Origin: Gymnogyps californianus
Taxonomy: Eukaryota; Chordata; Aves; Accipitriformes; Cathartidae
Length of the DNA stretch: 64,000 bases
Direction of reading: 5' to 3'
Assembly: GCF_018139145.2 (NCBI RefSeq)
Contig: NC_059477.1
Span: forward strand, 29,677,502-29,741,501
Shown here one piece after another: positions 32,593 to 45,725 of the stretch (position 1 is the first letter of the stretch; each line of letters begins with the position of its first letter). The notes under the pieces are model-generated. The model saw only the letters and a program-made list of their open reading frames with translations, had not been told where the DNA came from and made no database searches. Made by a program: the position numbers and the translations under genes.

Positions 32593-35500
32593 TACAGAAG
32601 AGAACTACCAATTAACTGCAGCTACCACTGGGGGGAGGAACCAGGCACACAGCGGGCAGCAAATCGTCTTTCCAGTGCACATCCCACAGGTTCCAGACAG
32701 TGAATCCAATAGACATATCACCATTTCCTTTCTTTGTGAAAGTAGTAGGTGGGCATCTCTTATGACTACCTTCTTTTTTTTTTTTTTTTGGTAGAAAGGG
32801 AAACAATAAAGTATGTGAGTGACAAAAGAAATTATAAAAAAATCCAGGGGCATATTCAAAAAAGATCTCTATTCATGTGGCTCCAATCCTATTTTACACT
32901 CATTTATGGCCTTATACTGTAAGAAGTGGATTTAAAGCAGAGAGAACAGAAAGCCATGGGACAGGTCGTGTTGCAAATCTAAGATGCTAAAGAGGAAATA
33001 CTACGCAAAGTGGAAAATTATTGCCATATAAGAGTATCAACTTAACATCTGTGCTTTTCCACCACTCGCATCAGTCCTGCTCTCTCATCGTTAGTTGTTG
33101 GTCAAACACTTCTATCAATGCTTCACAAGAAAACTGCAATAGCTGCCCATTTATTCCTGTCCTGATCCTTATGAGTTGCAATGCATCTTATGCAGCTTCG
33201 CAAACTACCTACCTAGAGAGAGCTCCTGCCTTTGTAATTAGGTGGCCAAGCCTTCACATACCAACCATGAAGAGACACTGCCTCCTCCAGGAGGAAAGTC
33301 ACAGTGTCTAAGCTAGGCTGCTCCTCTGAATAACTCTCTGAAGGAATCTCTCTATATACAATGATTGTATAGGGAGTTAATGGAAACTAGTCTCTTGGGC
33401 TAGGCATTTAAATTGTCTAGGGCACTTAAGGGCAAATGTTGTGAATGCACAGCAGTGGGCACACAGTTCAATCTTAAGGGGTCCTTAAGGAAGATCAAAG
33501 TAGAAGACAAGCTCATTCATCTAAAAAGTAGGGACCAGTGTCAGTCAAAATACTGCATTGTAACAGACAGAAGTGAGCCTTCAGAGAAATAGTGTCTCAC
33601 CTGATATCTCCACATACCAGCTTGAACTTTGCAAAAGGCCATGGTAGGTTGAAGCAGCACACAAATCCTGAGACCTTGGCAAAATGTTCAGGAAAGCATC
33701 ATCACATTGAAATCTGTCTCACAAGATGCTTCCAGAAAAATTTGCAAACTTCCCTTTGCTGAACATAAAGTTGTGCATAGGCTGAGAGTAAGAAATACAT
33801 ACTTGGATGTTCATCTTGTTTCTGAGCTCAAAGGCAGAATATATTCAGTCATTGCATTTGGAGGAGGTTCCTACAAATCTCCCACTGATTTATCTGAATC
33901 ATTTTTTCTGCTATCACTCCTGTCAAATAGTTGAGATCTTTGAATGGAATTCTCCTTGGCATTCAACACCAAGGGAAATATTATATGGATTAAAATCCAG
34001 TTTCAGGACAACTTAAAACTATGGCATAATGTTTTACTGGGTCCTACACTAAACTGCAAACCAATGATAAAGTACTAGAATATTCGGACTGGACTGAGAT
34101 TTTTGCTCACTGACTTTTGATAAAAACTTTCAAGGAAAGAATATTTTCATTCCAAAAGCATTTAATAAATGCTAAGCTACTAGCTCAGTTTTAGTTAATT
34201 AAACTTAAGGAACATGGAAGTGGATAAAAGTTCATTAAATAGGTACAAGCTGACAGTGAATTGGAATACTAATTGAGCTTTTATGTGCAACAAAAGAGAT
34301 ATAAATGGAAATGCACTGTTATTCTAGTGAATGCCTCGCATAAAAGGCCCCAGTGGAGCAGAGAATGCATGAAGGAAATTGGATTGTAAAATCTCTGAGA
34401 TAAAGATCAGTTCTATGAAACACGATGCCCCATTGCTTGCTTTTCTATTTTGAGAAGATTCTTTTAATAATGCCAACAAATGATGCAGTGACTGCTGTAG
34501 GTACATTTGAAAGGTTCCCAGTCAGATTCAGAAATGAGGCAGTTAGACTCAGGGCTTACAAAACAGAAGGGGATGTGATGGGACCTTCATTTATTTAATG
34601 GTATGTTTGAGTATCACTGATTTAAACAGCATGAAAACCTTAGATTAGAAAGAGCCACATATTCTGGTGCTGTTCTTAAACTTTTGAAGTGGTTATTTGG
34701 TTTGAAAAACCTTTCCCCAATTCAATTTGTAGCATAACCCTGAAATGCATGTGAACTATTCAGTCTTAGAGGAGAAGAACCGGGGCTGGGCTGAAATGAA
34801 CATACGAAGAGTTTTTTCTGAAGGCTAGAGGACGCAACCGAACCATGCGCTTCTCCCTGGTTTTCCCCCTCCAGTAACAGTAACTGACCATGTGTTGGAG
34901 GAGATGCCTTGCATCTCCAAGCCAGCTTCTGAGATGCTCCTTGGGACTGCAGGTGACTTTTCACTAGCAGTAGCAGTGGTACTAACACACTTTCTTGAAA
35001 TGCCAAGAAAGTATGGGTACAACATTTCCCACAACATTTGGAAACCAGCTTATCTAGGAGCATTGACAGCCAGTGAGGAAAATTATGGAATGGCAAGGGG
35101 AAATGCTAAGAATCTACACAGAGAAAGGCTGAATTTCGGGGCATTTTTATCTACCTGAAGCAAATGTTCATTGTAGGGCAAATAATGACTTTAAAATGTA
35201 CTTTATTTAAGTATGTGTTGAGCCAGAGCTGTTCATATATTAACCTCCATATAGAAATCTCCAAATATTGTTATGTGGTCATATTAGATGTAATTTGAAC
35301 TGCACCCAGAGTTCACAACAAGATATTGAATCTGGACTTAATGTCCTCTGTGTCCAGACAGTACAGTCTCTATGCATGTAAATTACCATTAAAAAGTCCA
35401 TCGATCTATTTGATTTTTTCAGCTATTTTATAAGATAATTTTGGCTGTACAGAGCCATCTCCAGACAGCCTAATTCCATCTATGTCCCTGTGTCTTCAGT

Positions 35501-37614
35501 GGTGTCTAGCCAGGAGGAATCATTAGGCATAGGGACTCTGGTGGGATTTCAGATGTTAGGGAAATGTTTATAAATGTAGGGAGTGTGCTGCCCTGGAGTG
35601 GATATAGGTCCTGGCTTTGGGAGAGGGAGGAACTGGATGACATGAGGTGCCTTCCAGCCATATGAGATTATCATTATATGGTCATGGTGTTTTCTGCCAA
35701 AATAGCTTCAGGGTACCTCACAATATAGATAAAATTAAATTCAGATGTAAACATGAATCCTGTCAAGCCCAATTTAAAGTACAGGTAGATTTGGCATTCC
35801 TGTTATAAAAAGATAATAGACCTAAAAATGTTATGCTTAATTATTTAGAGTTTTTTATAGATTATTCTTAGACTTTCATGTCATATAGGAAGAGCCATCA
35901 AAAATTCAACTGGTGTTGATCCAAAGACTCAAAAATGAAAAATGGTTCTTTTGGGGAGCATGTTTCAACTGTACACCAACATGGTAGAAATGTAGGGAGA
36001 CTGCCATGATCCTAGGTAGGGCAAGACACATGAGATCTCATCTGCCACATGTGAACTGAAAACCTGATCCAGGTTGTGCATTGACCCACGAGCTTCTCAC
36101 GGAAACCAAGATTGCCCCCAGTCTTCAACCTAAGCTAGTCACAGGTGATGGGCTCAAGAGCAATCCAAACAAAATGCAGACATTTTCAGGTCTCACTAAT
36201 TTGTATTGTTTATCTATAAACTCATGTGTTCGGTTTTTGGCTGATCCTCTCCAGTAATTCCAGTTTAGTGCAGTGCCTTGATCTTTCCATCTGCTCTAGG
36301 TAGTGATACTCACTTGCGTGAAATTAATTTACCTGTAATAACAATCTACACAAAGGAGAAAGGGGAGAAGGAAAATATATACCAGTACACTCTGGCGCTG
36401 TTAATTTCCACTACTTGGTAAAAGCCAAATACTACGGACACAGCCTCAATTGAGCTGTGAAGGTTATTTGATTTCTTCATGTTCTGCTGATGGTTTACCA
36501 TCTGTTGTCCTGATAACAATGCTAAAGGGAGTATTCACACTACTAAAATGCCCCCTGGTAGCACATCTCTCCCCATGTGTTTCTCCAGCATTGCTCTTTC
36601 CTCCTACGTCCTCTCTCTCACACTATCTCTAAGTTAAGGTTCTTCCATTTACCTTGATAATCCTGATGTCTTTTTAATTGTATTTATTTTCACCTCACCG
36701 GCAGTCATATAACCTCTGGCTGTGATCTTATCAGCTCCCTGGGGAAAGTATTCCTGTTACTGTCTATTGAAGAGTTTCTCCCCTCTTTTCTCCAAAGCAG
36801 CCAGTCACTGTTAGAGACAGGATACAGGATTAGGTGGACCACTGCTTTGATCCAGCAGGCAATTCCCTCTTGAAGCAATTCAAGTTGGCTTTGGGCAGTG
36901 ATTAAATGAGGCACCGCTAGAGAAAATCCAAGGTGTTGCAGAAAGCCTTATTTGATACAGAATGGTTTTCTTTCTGAATCAGCAATGCCCAAGCAAATTC
37001 ACATTACTTTGCTGCTTCAAAAGCTATGCAACTATAAGAGGAACAGAAAGATTCTCATATCCCTGCCAATAACAGACATGCTACTTCACCGTATTGCTGT
37101 GTCCAAGAAAAGGCTTACAGTGTGTTTGGGGCTTAATGGCCCAAATGTGGCGTGTTGCCGCGTAGCATGATGCTGTCTTTGCTGCTATCACCCTTTCTCC
37201 CCGGGTTACACGTTGTTTTCCCCAGCTGCTTTTTAATGGAAACTTTTTCATCACCTCAGATCATTTGAGAACTAAAAGACACACCTAGGGCTCTGGAGTG
37301 AAAGTGTCTCTCCATTTCCAAGTCTCTCACGTAACACTGGTTGCAGAGTCATTTCCCTTTGCATTTGCAGTGTGGTTTGTGCAGCTCCATCCTGTCCCTT
37401 GCCTGCGGTCACTGCTTCTCCAGTCATTCAGGCTTGGCTGAGCTTTGTGCATGTCTCTCTGCTCAGCTAGTCCAAAGGAGTTTGAGTGAGATCCCTAAAA
37501 GCGTAGCTTTTTTTGTGGCAAGGCCATGCAAAAACAACAGTGCCCAAGAAAAGGACAGAATAAATGATTAAAAGTTACAGCTATCAGTTCAAGAGTTTTA
37601 GCTTATAAATAAAG
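32593..37614. other. Unique AT-rich DNA
   Basis: A poly-T run of about 16 lies at 32774-32789. No gene was recognised. The 34722-35158 area is open on both strands at once, which argues against either being a real gene. Confidence 0.5.
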
Positions 37615-37662
37615 TCTTTTACTGGCTTCAATGGAGGCAGGATCAAGCTATTAAAGTGCATA
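37615..37662. repeat. Ancient palindromic-repeat copy
   Basis: CTTTTACTGGCTTCAATGGA followed by GGCAGGATCAAGCTATTAAA closely fits the remembered pattern TTGACTTCAATGG…GCAGGATCAGGCC. Confidence 0.5.
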
Positions 37663-38814
37663 AATGGATACACACTAAAAGCAAGTAAAACGATCCTTTC
37701 TTTTTGTTGAGGTAAAAATAAGGCAAAAAGAAGAAAAAAAAGCCAGGGTTTCAGGAGTCATTTTTAATAGAAACTGATTGTAGAGAATAAGAAGGTTGAT
37801 ATGAGTAATTAGCTCACATTTCACCCAGACTGGCAAAACAATGGATTGTTTTTCTTCATTTACACGTCCTTTGCCCCGAGTTTCTAGGGAAGCTTTGCAA
37901 ACAACCATCTATAGTCCCATCCTGAGACAGGCTCTGCACAGGGAGCTGCCCACATCACGGTTTTTAGGAGATGTGGGGGGGTCCTAACTGCTGCAGACAG
38001 CAATGCCTGGATTCAGTTCTAAAAGGCCAGAGAGGTTTGCAGTTAATTATTATTTTTTAGGGTTTTTTTCCCCATCAGAGAAATGCAACTGCTGAACTGA
38101 GCTATGCTAATCTCCCATCTCACCCTTTTGCCCTTCTTTTGACCATGTGGTGACACTGTCTCTGCTGAGGATTTTGGAAAGAAGTCAAGTAACTAATGAA
38201 TGCACCTGGCTGTTCCTTTAGAGGACTCTGCATCTGAGCTGGGAGTTATAGTTCTTAACTCCTCTGGCAGCCCATCATTTAATTTACCTGCTGCTGATCC
38301 CTTTTGTGCATCCAGAGGATAAACCAGTCCACAAGAGCCCTGCTATAGCTGGTGTGCAGGACATCATTGTCATATTCCCAATTTATCTAATGTAATCACT
38401 TCATTGCCTGCCTGTAAGAGCTCTATCCCATCAAGAAGCTTTGGAATAATGTAGAGACATTAGAGATTAGAATTTATCGGTCCTGAAGTTCATAAATTTA
38501 ATGAAAATCATGATTCTCCAAAGGAATTTAATCTTCATTTGTTCTGTCAGTGGAGGTGTCAAGAATTAGTTTATGATTCATTAACCCATTGACTACTGCT
38601 ACTTTTTCCATATTCAGCTCTTCAGGAAAAGGAAAGATGCCTTGTGTGCATTTACATACAGTGCCTTCTCTTAGCTTCTTCTCTATTGGAAACACTAACT
38701 AATAGTCTCTGGTTGTAAAGGGAGAATGGAATGTGGTTTCCCTATGATTTTTCAGGCTGTATCTCATGTGTTTAATTAAATTCATCAGACAGGCACCAGC
38801 ATAGTCAAGTCCAA
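37663..38814. other. Unique DNA, nothing recognised
   Basis: AT-rich sequence with a minus-strand frame at 37675-37908 that has no recognised features. Confidence 0.45.
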
Positions 38815-38875
38815 AAATCTTACTGATTTCAGTGGGGCGTGGCCCAGGACCTTTCATGAGCACAGCAGTGCAGCT
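38815..38875. repeat. Ancient palindromic-repeat copy
   Basis: AAATCTTACTGATTTCAGTG followed by GGGCGTGGCCCAGGACCTTT resembles ACTGATTTCAATGGG… of the same dispersed family. Confidence 0.4.
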
Positions 38876-38966
38876 CATGTAGAGACACGTCTATCCAAGA
38901 ATGGTAATAATGGAAAATACATGTCTGAAGATTATTTGTTCAGTGTTACTCCTAGGTAATACCTTA

Positions 38967-38981
38967 GATATATACACACAC

Positions 38982-39030
<49 letters not shown>

Positions 39031-39050
39031 TATACATATAAGCAATGCTG
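38967..39050. repeat. (CACATA)n hexanucleotide microsatellite
   Basis: About ten perfect CACATA units flanked by TATACACACA and TATACATATA. It is long and pure enough to be polymorphic. Confidence 0.95.
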
Positions 39051-39109
39051 AGACACCAAGAAATGATTTCTCCATCTCCACATGATCACTGTCTATTATT
39101 TCATTTTCA

Positions 39110-39292
39110 CTGCAGAGTGGCCTAAAGACTTCTGCCCTGCAACTGGGGAGTTCTGAGTTATAATCTCAGACCCACTGAGTCAGATCATTGACTGGTCTCA
39201 GGCCCAGTCATATCATCGCTCTCAGCATTGTCTTCCCAGGGGATAAATAGGATTTCTTTTTAAAACACTTAAGAATTGCGTTACGAAAAGTT
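39110..39292 (+). repeat. Sauropsid MIR-like SINE
   Basis: The head AGAGTGGCCTAAAGACTTCT fits the A-box region of a tRNA-derived SINE. GGGGAGTTCTGAGTTATAAT followed by CTCAGACCCACTGAGTCAGA fits the B box and core. TCATATCATCGCTCTCAGCA, TTGTCTTCCCAGGGGATAAA and TAGGATTTC follow in the order of MIR (…TCACTT..CCTCTC.G.GC.T.GTTTCC.C…GGGGATAA). The whole element is legible at moderate divergence, making it the best-preserved MIR-type copy here. Confidence 0.6.
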
Positions 39293-39924
39293 CTGTCTAA
39301 CAGCAAGGGGTTGGTCTTACTGTTGTTATTTGTTTCTGCTAACCCATGTGTAGTAAGAGAATTTGATTTAATTTATTACCAAAAGTTCAGCACCTCCAGC
39401 AAGTGTATTTCTTATTGGTACCCTAGTGTTGTACTCATCCCTAATTCTGGTAGGAACCCTTCCAGCTAAGAAGAGAGGGTTTGCAGCTAAGCAGCAATGG
39501 CACCAGATAGTGCACAGTTAAGCTATAGGGAACCTATAGGGAAATGAAGATACCCACACTCAAGTCTTCTGTAGCTGTAATGATATGTTCCCAAGATAAC
39601 TGTGTATTTCTGTTCCACCACATGCTTAATTAGAAGACTGTATTTCACAAAACAAATCTTTCCCCTTTTGGATGCCTGTTATTTTTTCCAACTGATAAAA
39701 CCTTGTGATGAAATCGGTATTCTTTTGGACACATTGAGAAAAATCCATAAGCAATAGGAGAAAGAAAAAAAAACCTATACAGGAAGCATGGAGAAGAATT
39801 GTAAAACCTCTGATATTTCTTGTAGAAATGCTGTATTTTACACTGTGGGGTTTTTCTAAAAGAAAAAGAGAATCCACACAAGCAAAGTGGCTATGTGATG
39901 GTTGTTCAGATCTGATTTGGAGCT
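39293..39924. other. Unique DNA, nothing recognised
   Basis: No gene or repeat supported. Minus-strand frames near 39626-39881 overlap each other. Confidence 0.45.
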
Positions 39925-39985
39925 CACAGGGGTCAATGGAATCCTACTCATTGATTTCAAGAAGCTTTAATGCACACCTTTAATC
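39925..39985. repeat. Ancient palindromic-repeat copy
   Basis: GGGGTCAATGGAATCCTACT followed by CATTGATTTCAAGAAGCTTT contains the paired TCAATGG / CATTGATTTCA arms typical of the dispersed family. Confidence 0.45.
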
Positions 39986-42710
39986 TCCACTTACTCCTTC
40001 TCAGCTCACGAGGCTTTTTTCCCAGCACTGATGTAAATAATGCAATGCAAAGCTTGTCTTTGACCTTCCTTTGTCCTGCACTTATTTTGCCACCCAACAA
40101 TAGTCCTTCATCTGGTGTCATGAAAAACAACTGCATTTAGACTCCACTATCAGGACAACCTACAGTTTTGGGGAGGAAACAGAATATCTGGGGGAATATC
40201 ACATCCAGAGTCATCTACTTTTTAATAACTCACCCCATAGATCCACTGTCAGCTGTGAGAGTGCTACTGCTGCGAGTCCCTGCAAGCAAGCAACTCGCAG
40301 TGTGATGCACTGCTCAGACTTGGGCAGGACTTCAAGCAGCAGCAAGGGGTTGTTCTGCTTCTTGACAATGCAAAACGGGCCTGTTGTTTGCAGCATGAGC
40401 AGAGCCAGAATAGCATGAAAGAAAGGCAGCCTGTCTCCTCCCTAGGAAAGCGCATCAAGGGAAGCAGCAACCATGTGACTAGAGATGTGACAAATGGCCT
40501 CTTTCATTATCTCACTACTATTCTCAATTAAGCATCCTCTCACAGGACTGATCTTTCAGATTAAAACCACAAGCAGAAAATAAGAAAACATGAAGATGAA
40601 AATGGCTGAAAGTCTTAAAAAAAAAAAAGGATCTTGAGTTACCAGTCAAGAGAGACACTCCTTTCTGTGTAGATTTTGACTGAATTAGCAAAGATAGATG
40701 CTTCTGGGAGGGCCACTCACTGTACTGGCTCACTTAAGAATAACTAGCGTACTTTTAGAATTTAGCTTTTGCTTCAGAAATTGACTCCAAAAATTCTCCT
40801 GTTGGGGAAGGGTACATGGTTGACTGCACTTTATCTCACTTTCTTGCTTTCTCTCTCTCTCTACATACTTATATGGCCAATAGCCCTTAGCAATTTCCTC
40901 TGAAATTCTGCCTATAGCAAAGTTAAAATGCAGACACAAAGCCCCAGGCTCTTTACACTCTTAAGGTTTTCAGCTTCAGTATTCTTTTTCTAAATTGCTA
41001 CGTCCTAGAAGCAAGGAGTGAAAACAGCCAACAATTTCAGCCAGGTCACATGCAGACTAACCACATGCTCCTGCCTGTACCTTTTCTAGAAAATATAATC
41101 TCTGCTCAATGAGTGGTTAAATTGAACTGTATAATCCATGCCGCCAGCGTGCCCTCAGTACTTCTTGATATCAGGTTTACTAATAAAAATGTCTATGCAC
41201 TTATTTTTCAGGTCCATGCAGGGACACAAGCAGAAATGGCTGGTAAGGCCATGTTTCCAGTGAGCCCAGCAGCACGAGACAGTCGAATAGGTGGCCAAGG
41301 GACCTCTCAATCCGTTTGGGACTGGGAGGGTCCAAAGAGCATCCCAAAGACTTGGGCACTTTCTGAGCCTGTTTCATTCAGCCCTGCTTAATGCTGCTGC
41401 CAGTGCTTGGGAAGGGATGTTACATCTCAGGATGGTATAGGCAAGAATAAACATCCAACAAAAAACTTGCCACCAGGGCCATAATCTTGAGAATACTATG
41501 CAGGACACCAGAAGTGTCAGAGGTGTCCTGGTTAATGCTGCACCATGCTGTATAACTGGACATGTGTTAATAGATAAAGTGACAGCATGTATGCTCAAGA
41601 AGTCATAGCATAATTTTTTTTTTTTTTTTTCAGACAAGCAGTATTTGTTTGGCATCATGAGGGGCTTCCTGTGGCAGCTTGCCATATCAATTTTTAGCAT
41701 ACTTTGGGACTGATTGTTTTCTGGAATAACATCTCATTACAGGGCTCTGTCAGTGCAAAGCCATTTAATGTTGAGGATTCACTGGCTAGGGAGTAGAAAA
41801 TTGTCTTGCTGCAAAGACAGGTTAGCCTTTGCCTATAGTCTGGAGGAAGGGTTGCAGAGCTATGTGTTGCTTGAAGTTTTTCTTTAACAATGAGTGAGAC
41901 TGAGAGCATCAAAAACATCCAGCTTCAGAACTACAGCTGCGTTTATTACTGTGACCATGGCTTTGTGCAAAAAGTGTAGATCCAAGGGGCAAAAAGAGAA
42001 GGGCTTTTTGACTGCAGCCCCTGACCAAGGCTCAAGTGGTGAACTCAACATGACCTCAAAACTGTAGTTCATTTTACCTGTCTGAGAGTAGTTACCTGGG
42101 ATTGGGAATGGAGATGGCAGTCTATGTCCAGTCTTTAAAGCATTTCTTATACCCGAACACAATAATTTCAGTATTTCCATGACATAATTATTCTTCCCTG
42201 AGGATTTTTCCAAATTCCAGAGAACCCCTGGAGAAAATCACAACTGTACTGAAGTTAGTCCAAGTTTTGCCGGAAGCCCAGATCCTGGAAGGCTGCATTA
42301 ATAACATTGGAAAAGGATGTCATCAGCATCTCCATTCACATCTCCTTACAATGTCCTCCAAAAGCTGTCACAGATACTGCACTGAATCTTGTGGTGCTCA
42401 CCTGCCAAAGGTCATGAGGGCTGCGCAGCAACATAGCATGAGTCGAAAGGGAAAAATGAAAATAAAACAGAGTTGATCTTAAACTGGAGATATGCAATGG
42501 AGCAGAGATAACTTATGTCGGGAGAAAAGCCAAGTCTTAAAAATTGCTCAGCATGCCTAGGCCCACTATTTTCCACACCAGCAACAACTGAGAGACTTGG
42601 TGGCAGCTTTGTGGGTTCATCTTTTCTAGTAGACATGCAGCCAAACGATGCTCATCTATGAGAAACAATTTAGGGATAATGTAATCATCCTGCCATTGTG
42701 ACTTACTACA
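39986..42710. other. Unique DNA
   Basis: A poly-T run lies at about 41614-41630. A 31-nt block at 41212-41242 sits between an acceptor-like TTATTTTTCAG and a donor-like CTG|GTAAGG, too little to call an exon. Nothing else supported. Confidence 0.45.
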
Positions 42711-42745
42711 GATCCCATTGACCTAAAGGTCACTGTAATTCCTCA
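42711..42745. repeat. Ancient palindromic-repeat copy (weak)
   Basis: GATCCCATTGACCTAAAGGT followed by CACTG resembles GATCCCATTGACTTCAATGG of the dispersed family. Confidence 0.3.
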
Positions 42746-43529
42746 GGCACAGATAACCTGGTGTTATTCCATGGCTGGAAAATCACATAGATATATATAT
42801 AAAAGCCCTTTACTTACTGTAACAGTAAACTATAGTGATCTGATCAGGCATCACTGCCTCAGCATAGGCCGCCTGACTTCATAAAAGCACATTAAATCAC
42901 CGCTACTAAGGCTCTGAATAACAGTTTATGGGAGCCCTCAAGAAAGTCCTATGACCATTTAAAATGAGTCAAGAACTGTGTGTACACCATTCTCCTTCCT
43001 GCAAGAAAAACTTTTAATTTATAAAAGCGGTTCATTGTTCAATATCCATTGTGTTTTCTTCATTAACTCCAAAGTTTGCCTCATTTCATTTTTCTACCAA
43101 AAGGGAAAAATATATTGAGCTGTCAGTGATGTTATCTATGAAGAGAGGCTGCGGATTTCATATATTGAATCTAAGCTTTACAAATAGTCAAGTAATGGGA
43201 AAGGCTTTTGTAATAAAACACAGGTAAAAATAAGCTTGAAAAAATCAAAGGGAACAGAAAAATCTAAATTGTTTATGTCATCAGTTATACTCCCCTGAGT
43301 TGCTGATCTGCCTCTTCCTTTTGAATTTTCCTCTTGTATTTTCCAGAGTTGGTAAATCAGTATTTGAAAACAACTGCAGAAAAATAGTATCTATCTCAGT
43401 TGCTTCACAGATATTGTCATCTAGTTCTTGTCCATGTGAAAGAAAGCTCAAGTGTGCACACACACGCATATACTCTTTGATCTAAGATTTGGTCGTGGGA
43501 AAACTGAACTAGGAACTGGCCAACAACAT

Positions 43530-44150
43530 TAATCCTTTGAGGTCATAGAGAGTGAAAGGAGGTTTGCAGGAAAGATTGGGGCTTGTTCATTTCATTTGAT
43601 CCTGAGCCATTTGACAGAGGCCAATCTGCAATGTGAAAGAAAGGAGGTATGTTTGCAGACAGACTAGGAGTGAAAAGAGATTGGAATCATTTCCATGAAA
43701 ATGGCAACTGAACAAGTTTGAGTGAGTGGGAGAACTCTGACACTAGGGGGGGGCACCCCGAGAGATTGGAGGAATCTCAAAAGACTTGAAAATGTATCTT
43801 TGTGGAGGCACTGTCAAAAACAATGGAGAAGATAAAGAGGATTAAGATGACCAGAAGGCCTGAAATGTGGTCAAAAAGACATCTGAGACTTTGGGAATAG
43901 CCATTTCGACACAATAAAAAAGGAAATATTGAATTTACGAAAATAAACCACTTAGATGGAAATAACTGAGGCAGAGATCAGGCAGTCACAGGAGCTGTAG
44001 GCAGCGTGGTGGTGAGATTGACGAGAGGCTTTACGGAGAATGGCCATTGAGTAAGATAATTCCTATAGTGAGATGACGAAGAGTCATAAGAGGGATTGAG
44101 GAATACATGAGTGGAGATGCTGAACATGGTGGGAATGGAAGGACTAATAA
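43530..44150 (+). other. Second purine-rich asymmetric block
   Basis: About 600 bp in which the plus strand is A/G-dominated without being a tandem repeat, like the block at 28140-28927. It includes a short GGGGGGG run near 43746. No family recognised. Confidence 0.35.
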
Positions 44151-44254
44151 ACTAGTTCAATGACCAATGTACAGGTGACTTTGGAGCCTGTGACACTACT
44201 GATAACTTCAGATTATATAATAAATTACCATAAAGCACACAAGACCCTCAGGAA

Positions 44255-44290
44255 CACAGTCCCACTTAAGTCAATGCAACATATGTTCCT
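44255..44290. repeat. Ancient palindromic-repeat copy (weak)
   Basis: ACAGTCCCACTTAAGTCAAT followed by GCAAC contains the AGTCAATG arm of the dispersed family in the expected context. Confidence 0.3.
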
Positions 44291-45350
44291 GTGTCAGGCA
44301 GGTGCTTTCCAAATTCCCTCCCAGCCGTCTTCAGCTCTTGGAAGAACTGTTGGGGCGCACCATGAAAAGAGTGCAAACTGACATAATTATATTACAGGTC
44401 TGTCTGCCAAACTGTATAGAAAATCAATGCAAAAATACATGAAATTGCATTTACTTATATGTCCCATGTATTTGTTTCACCCCCACCAGCAGTCTTGTCT
44501 TCTCTCTAATTCTCTCTCTCCTTTCTCTTACATTTAATTCTCTCTGCAACAGTTCAGCTCTAGATGCTACAGATTTTTCTTTGTTTGCTTGTTTGTTTAG
44601 TGAATAATCATCCAAAACCTCTAGAGCATATCCCGTTCTAATCTAATGTGAAATGTTAAAAGCTGCTCACCAGCAAATTAGCTCTTGCCAAATTATGTGC
44701 ACACCAGATCCTACAAGTCAAATAAAATTAAACTGAAGTTTGGTTTCTGCTTTGGTAGAGATAGACAGCTTAGAAACTGGCCCTGGGGTACACAGTCAAA
44801 CGGCTGTCTGGCTTAACAGCGCAAAACACGTACTGTAATTATGCCAGTCATTTCCTCTTAACCACTCATTGGTGCAAAATGCACACTTCAGAGATGTTTA
44901 CCTGCTTTTTCAGGGATAAAGTACACCAGGAAATCCTTCTGGTCCAGACAGAACTGCAAGTCATATCTTATCCTTATAGCGCAGTGCTTTTCAGGAATAT
45001 ACTTGAAGGGTTTGGCAGCTAAACATCATTGCAGTTGATTGAGTTTCAACATGAATGACAATACCCCGGAGCTCTCCCGCCTCCCCAAGCTTCGTTTTTC
45101 AAACCTTTCTAACCTTTGTTGGGAGTATCCAGTTTATTTGCACATCGGCACGTTACAACAAGACCTTGTAAAGAATTTGAGGGTTCAGACAGTGCCTGGT
45201 AAAGGAGATTTATTTGCTACTTTGATCACAAACAACTTTTTATTACTATATTTTGGCAACACCAAAGTCTCAGGTTTTTCTGTCTCACAAACACAGCCTT
45301 TGTGCATGGGAAGCATCAGGAGAAAGAACTGTTTCAGCATTGAAGGGTAA
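44291..45350. other. Unique DNA; one open frame of doubtful meaning
   Basis: The plus-strand frame at 45039-45350 (103 codons, beginning MSFNMNDNTPELSRLPKLRF) has no recognisable domain and overlaps frames on the other strand. Not called as a gene. Confidence 0.4.
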
Positions 45351-45422
45351 AACCCCACCTCTGCTGAAGCCAAGGGCAGTTTTGCCATTGACCCCATGCA
45401 ACCCGTACAGATTAAAGGCATG
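45351..45422. repeat. Ancient palindromic-repeat copy
   Basis: CTGCTGAAGCCAAGGGCAGT followed by TTTGCCATTGACCCCATGCA shows both arms facing each other (TGAAG.CAA.GGCA / TGCCATTGAC). This is one of the two clearest hairpin-like copies. Confidence 0.55.
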
Positions 45423-45664
45423 GAGAAATGTAATGGGACAGGTTAGAGAAGGGAGTTTTCTCACGTTGAGAAGCAGCCTGCCTGTTTATCACCATTTGCT
45501 CCAGACCAGAAATCATCCACAGTGGGAAGAGAAATGAACCCAGAGGAGATAAAATGCGAGAGAAAGATGAAGAGCAGGACACTGCAGCATTTTGTTATTA
45601 GAGGTGCCAAGCAGTCCATAAACTCACCTTTCTTGATACTGCTACACAAGTGTGAGCAATTATT
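45423..45664. other. Unique DNA, nothing recognised
   Basis: Spacer between two copies of the dispersed ancient repeat. Confidence 0.4.
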
Positions 45665-45725
45665 AGTCTGATCTGAATCTCACTGAGCTTAGTGGAAGCT
45701 TTTGGTCCTGATGGGCTTTGAGTCA
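45665..45725. repeat. Ancient palindromic-repeat copy
   Basis: CTGATCTGAATCTCACTGAG followed by CTTAGTGGAAGCTTTTGGTC and CTGATGGGC resembles the family layout CTGATC…ACTGA.CTTAGTGG…. Confidence 0.4.

Noticed and set aside
34722..35158. Open frames on both strands
   Set aside because: Simultaneous openness on both strands, with no homology recognised and no exon boundaries.
45039..45350. 103-codon plus-strand frame
   Set aside because: No domain recognised, and its end abuts an ancient repeat copy. Chance is more likely.
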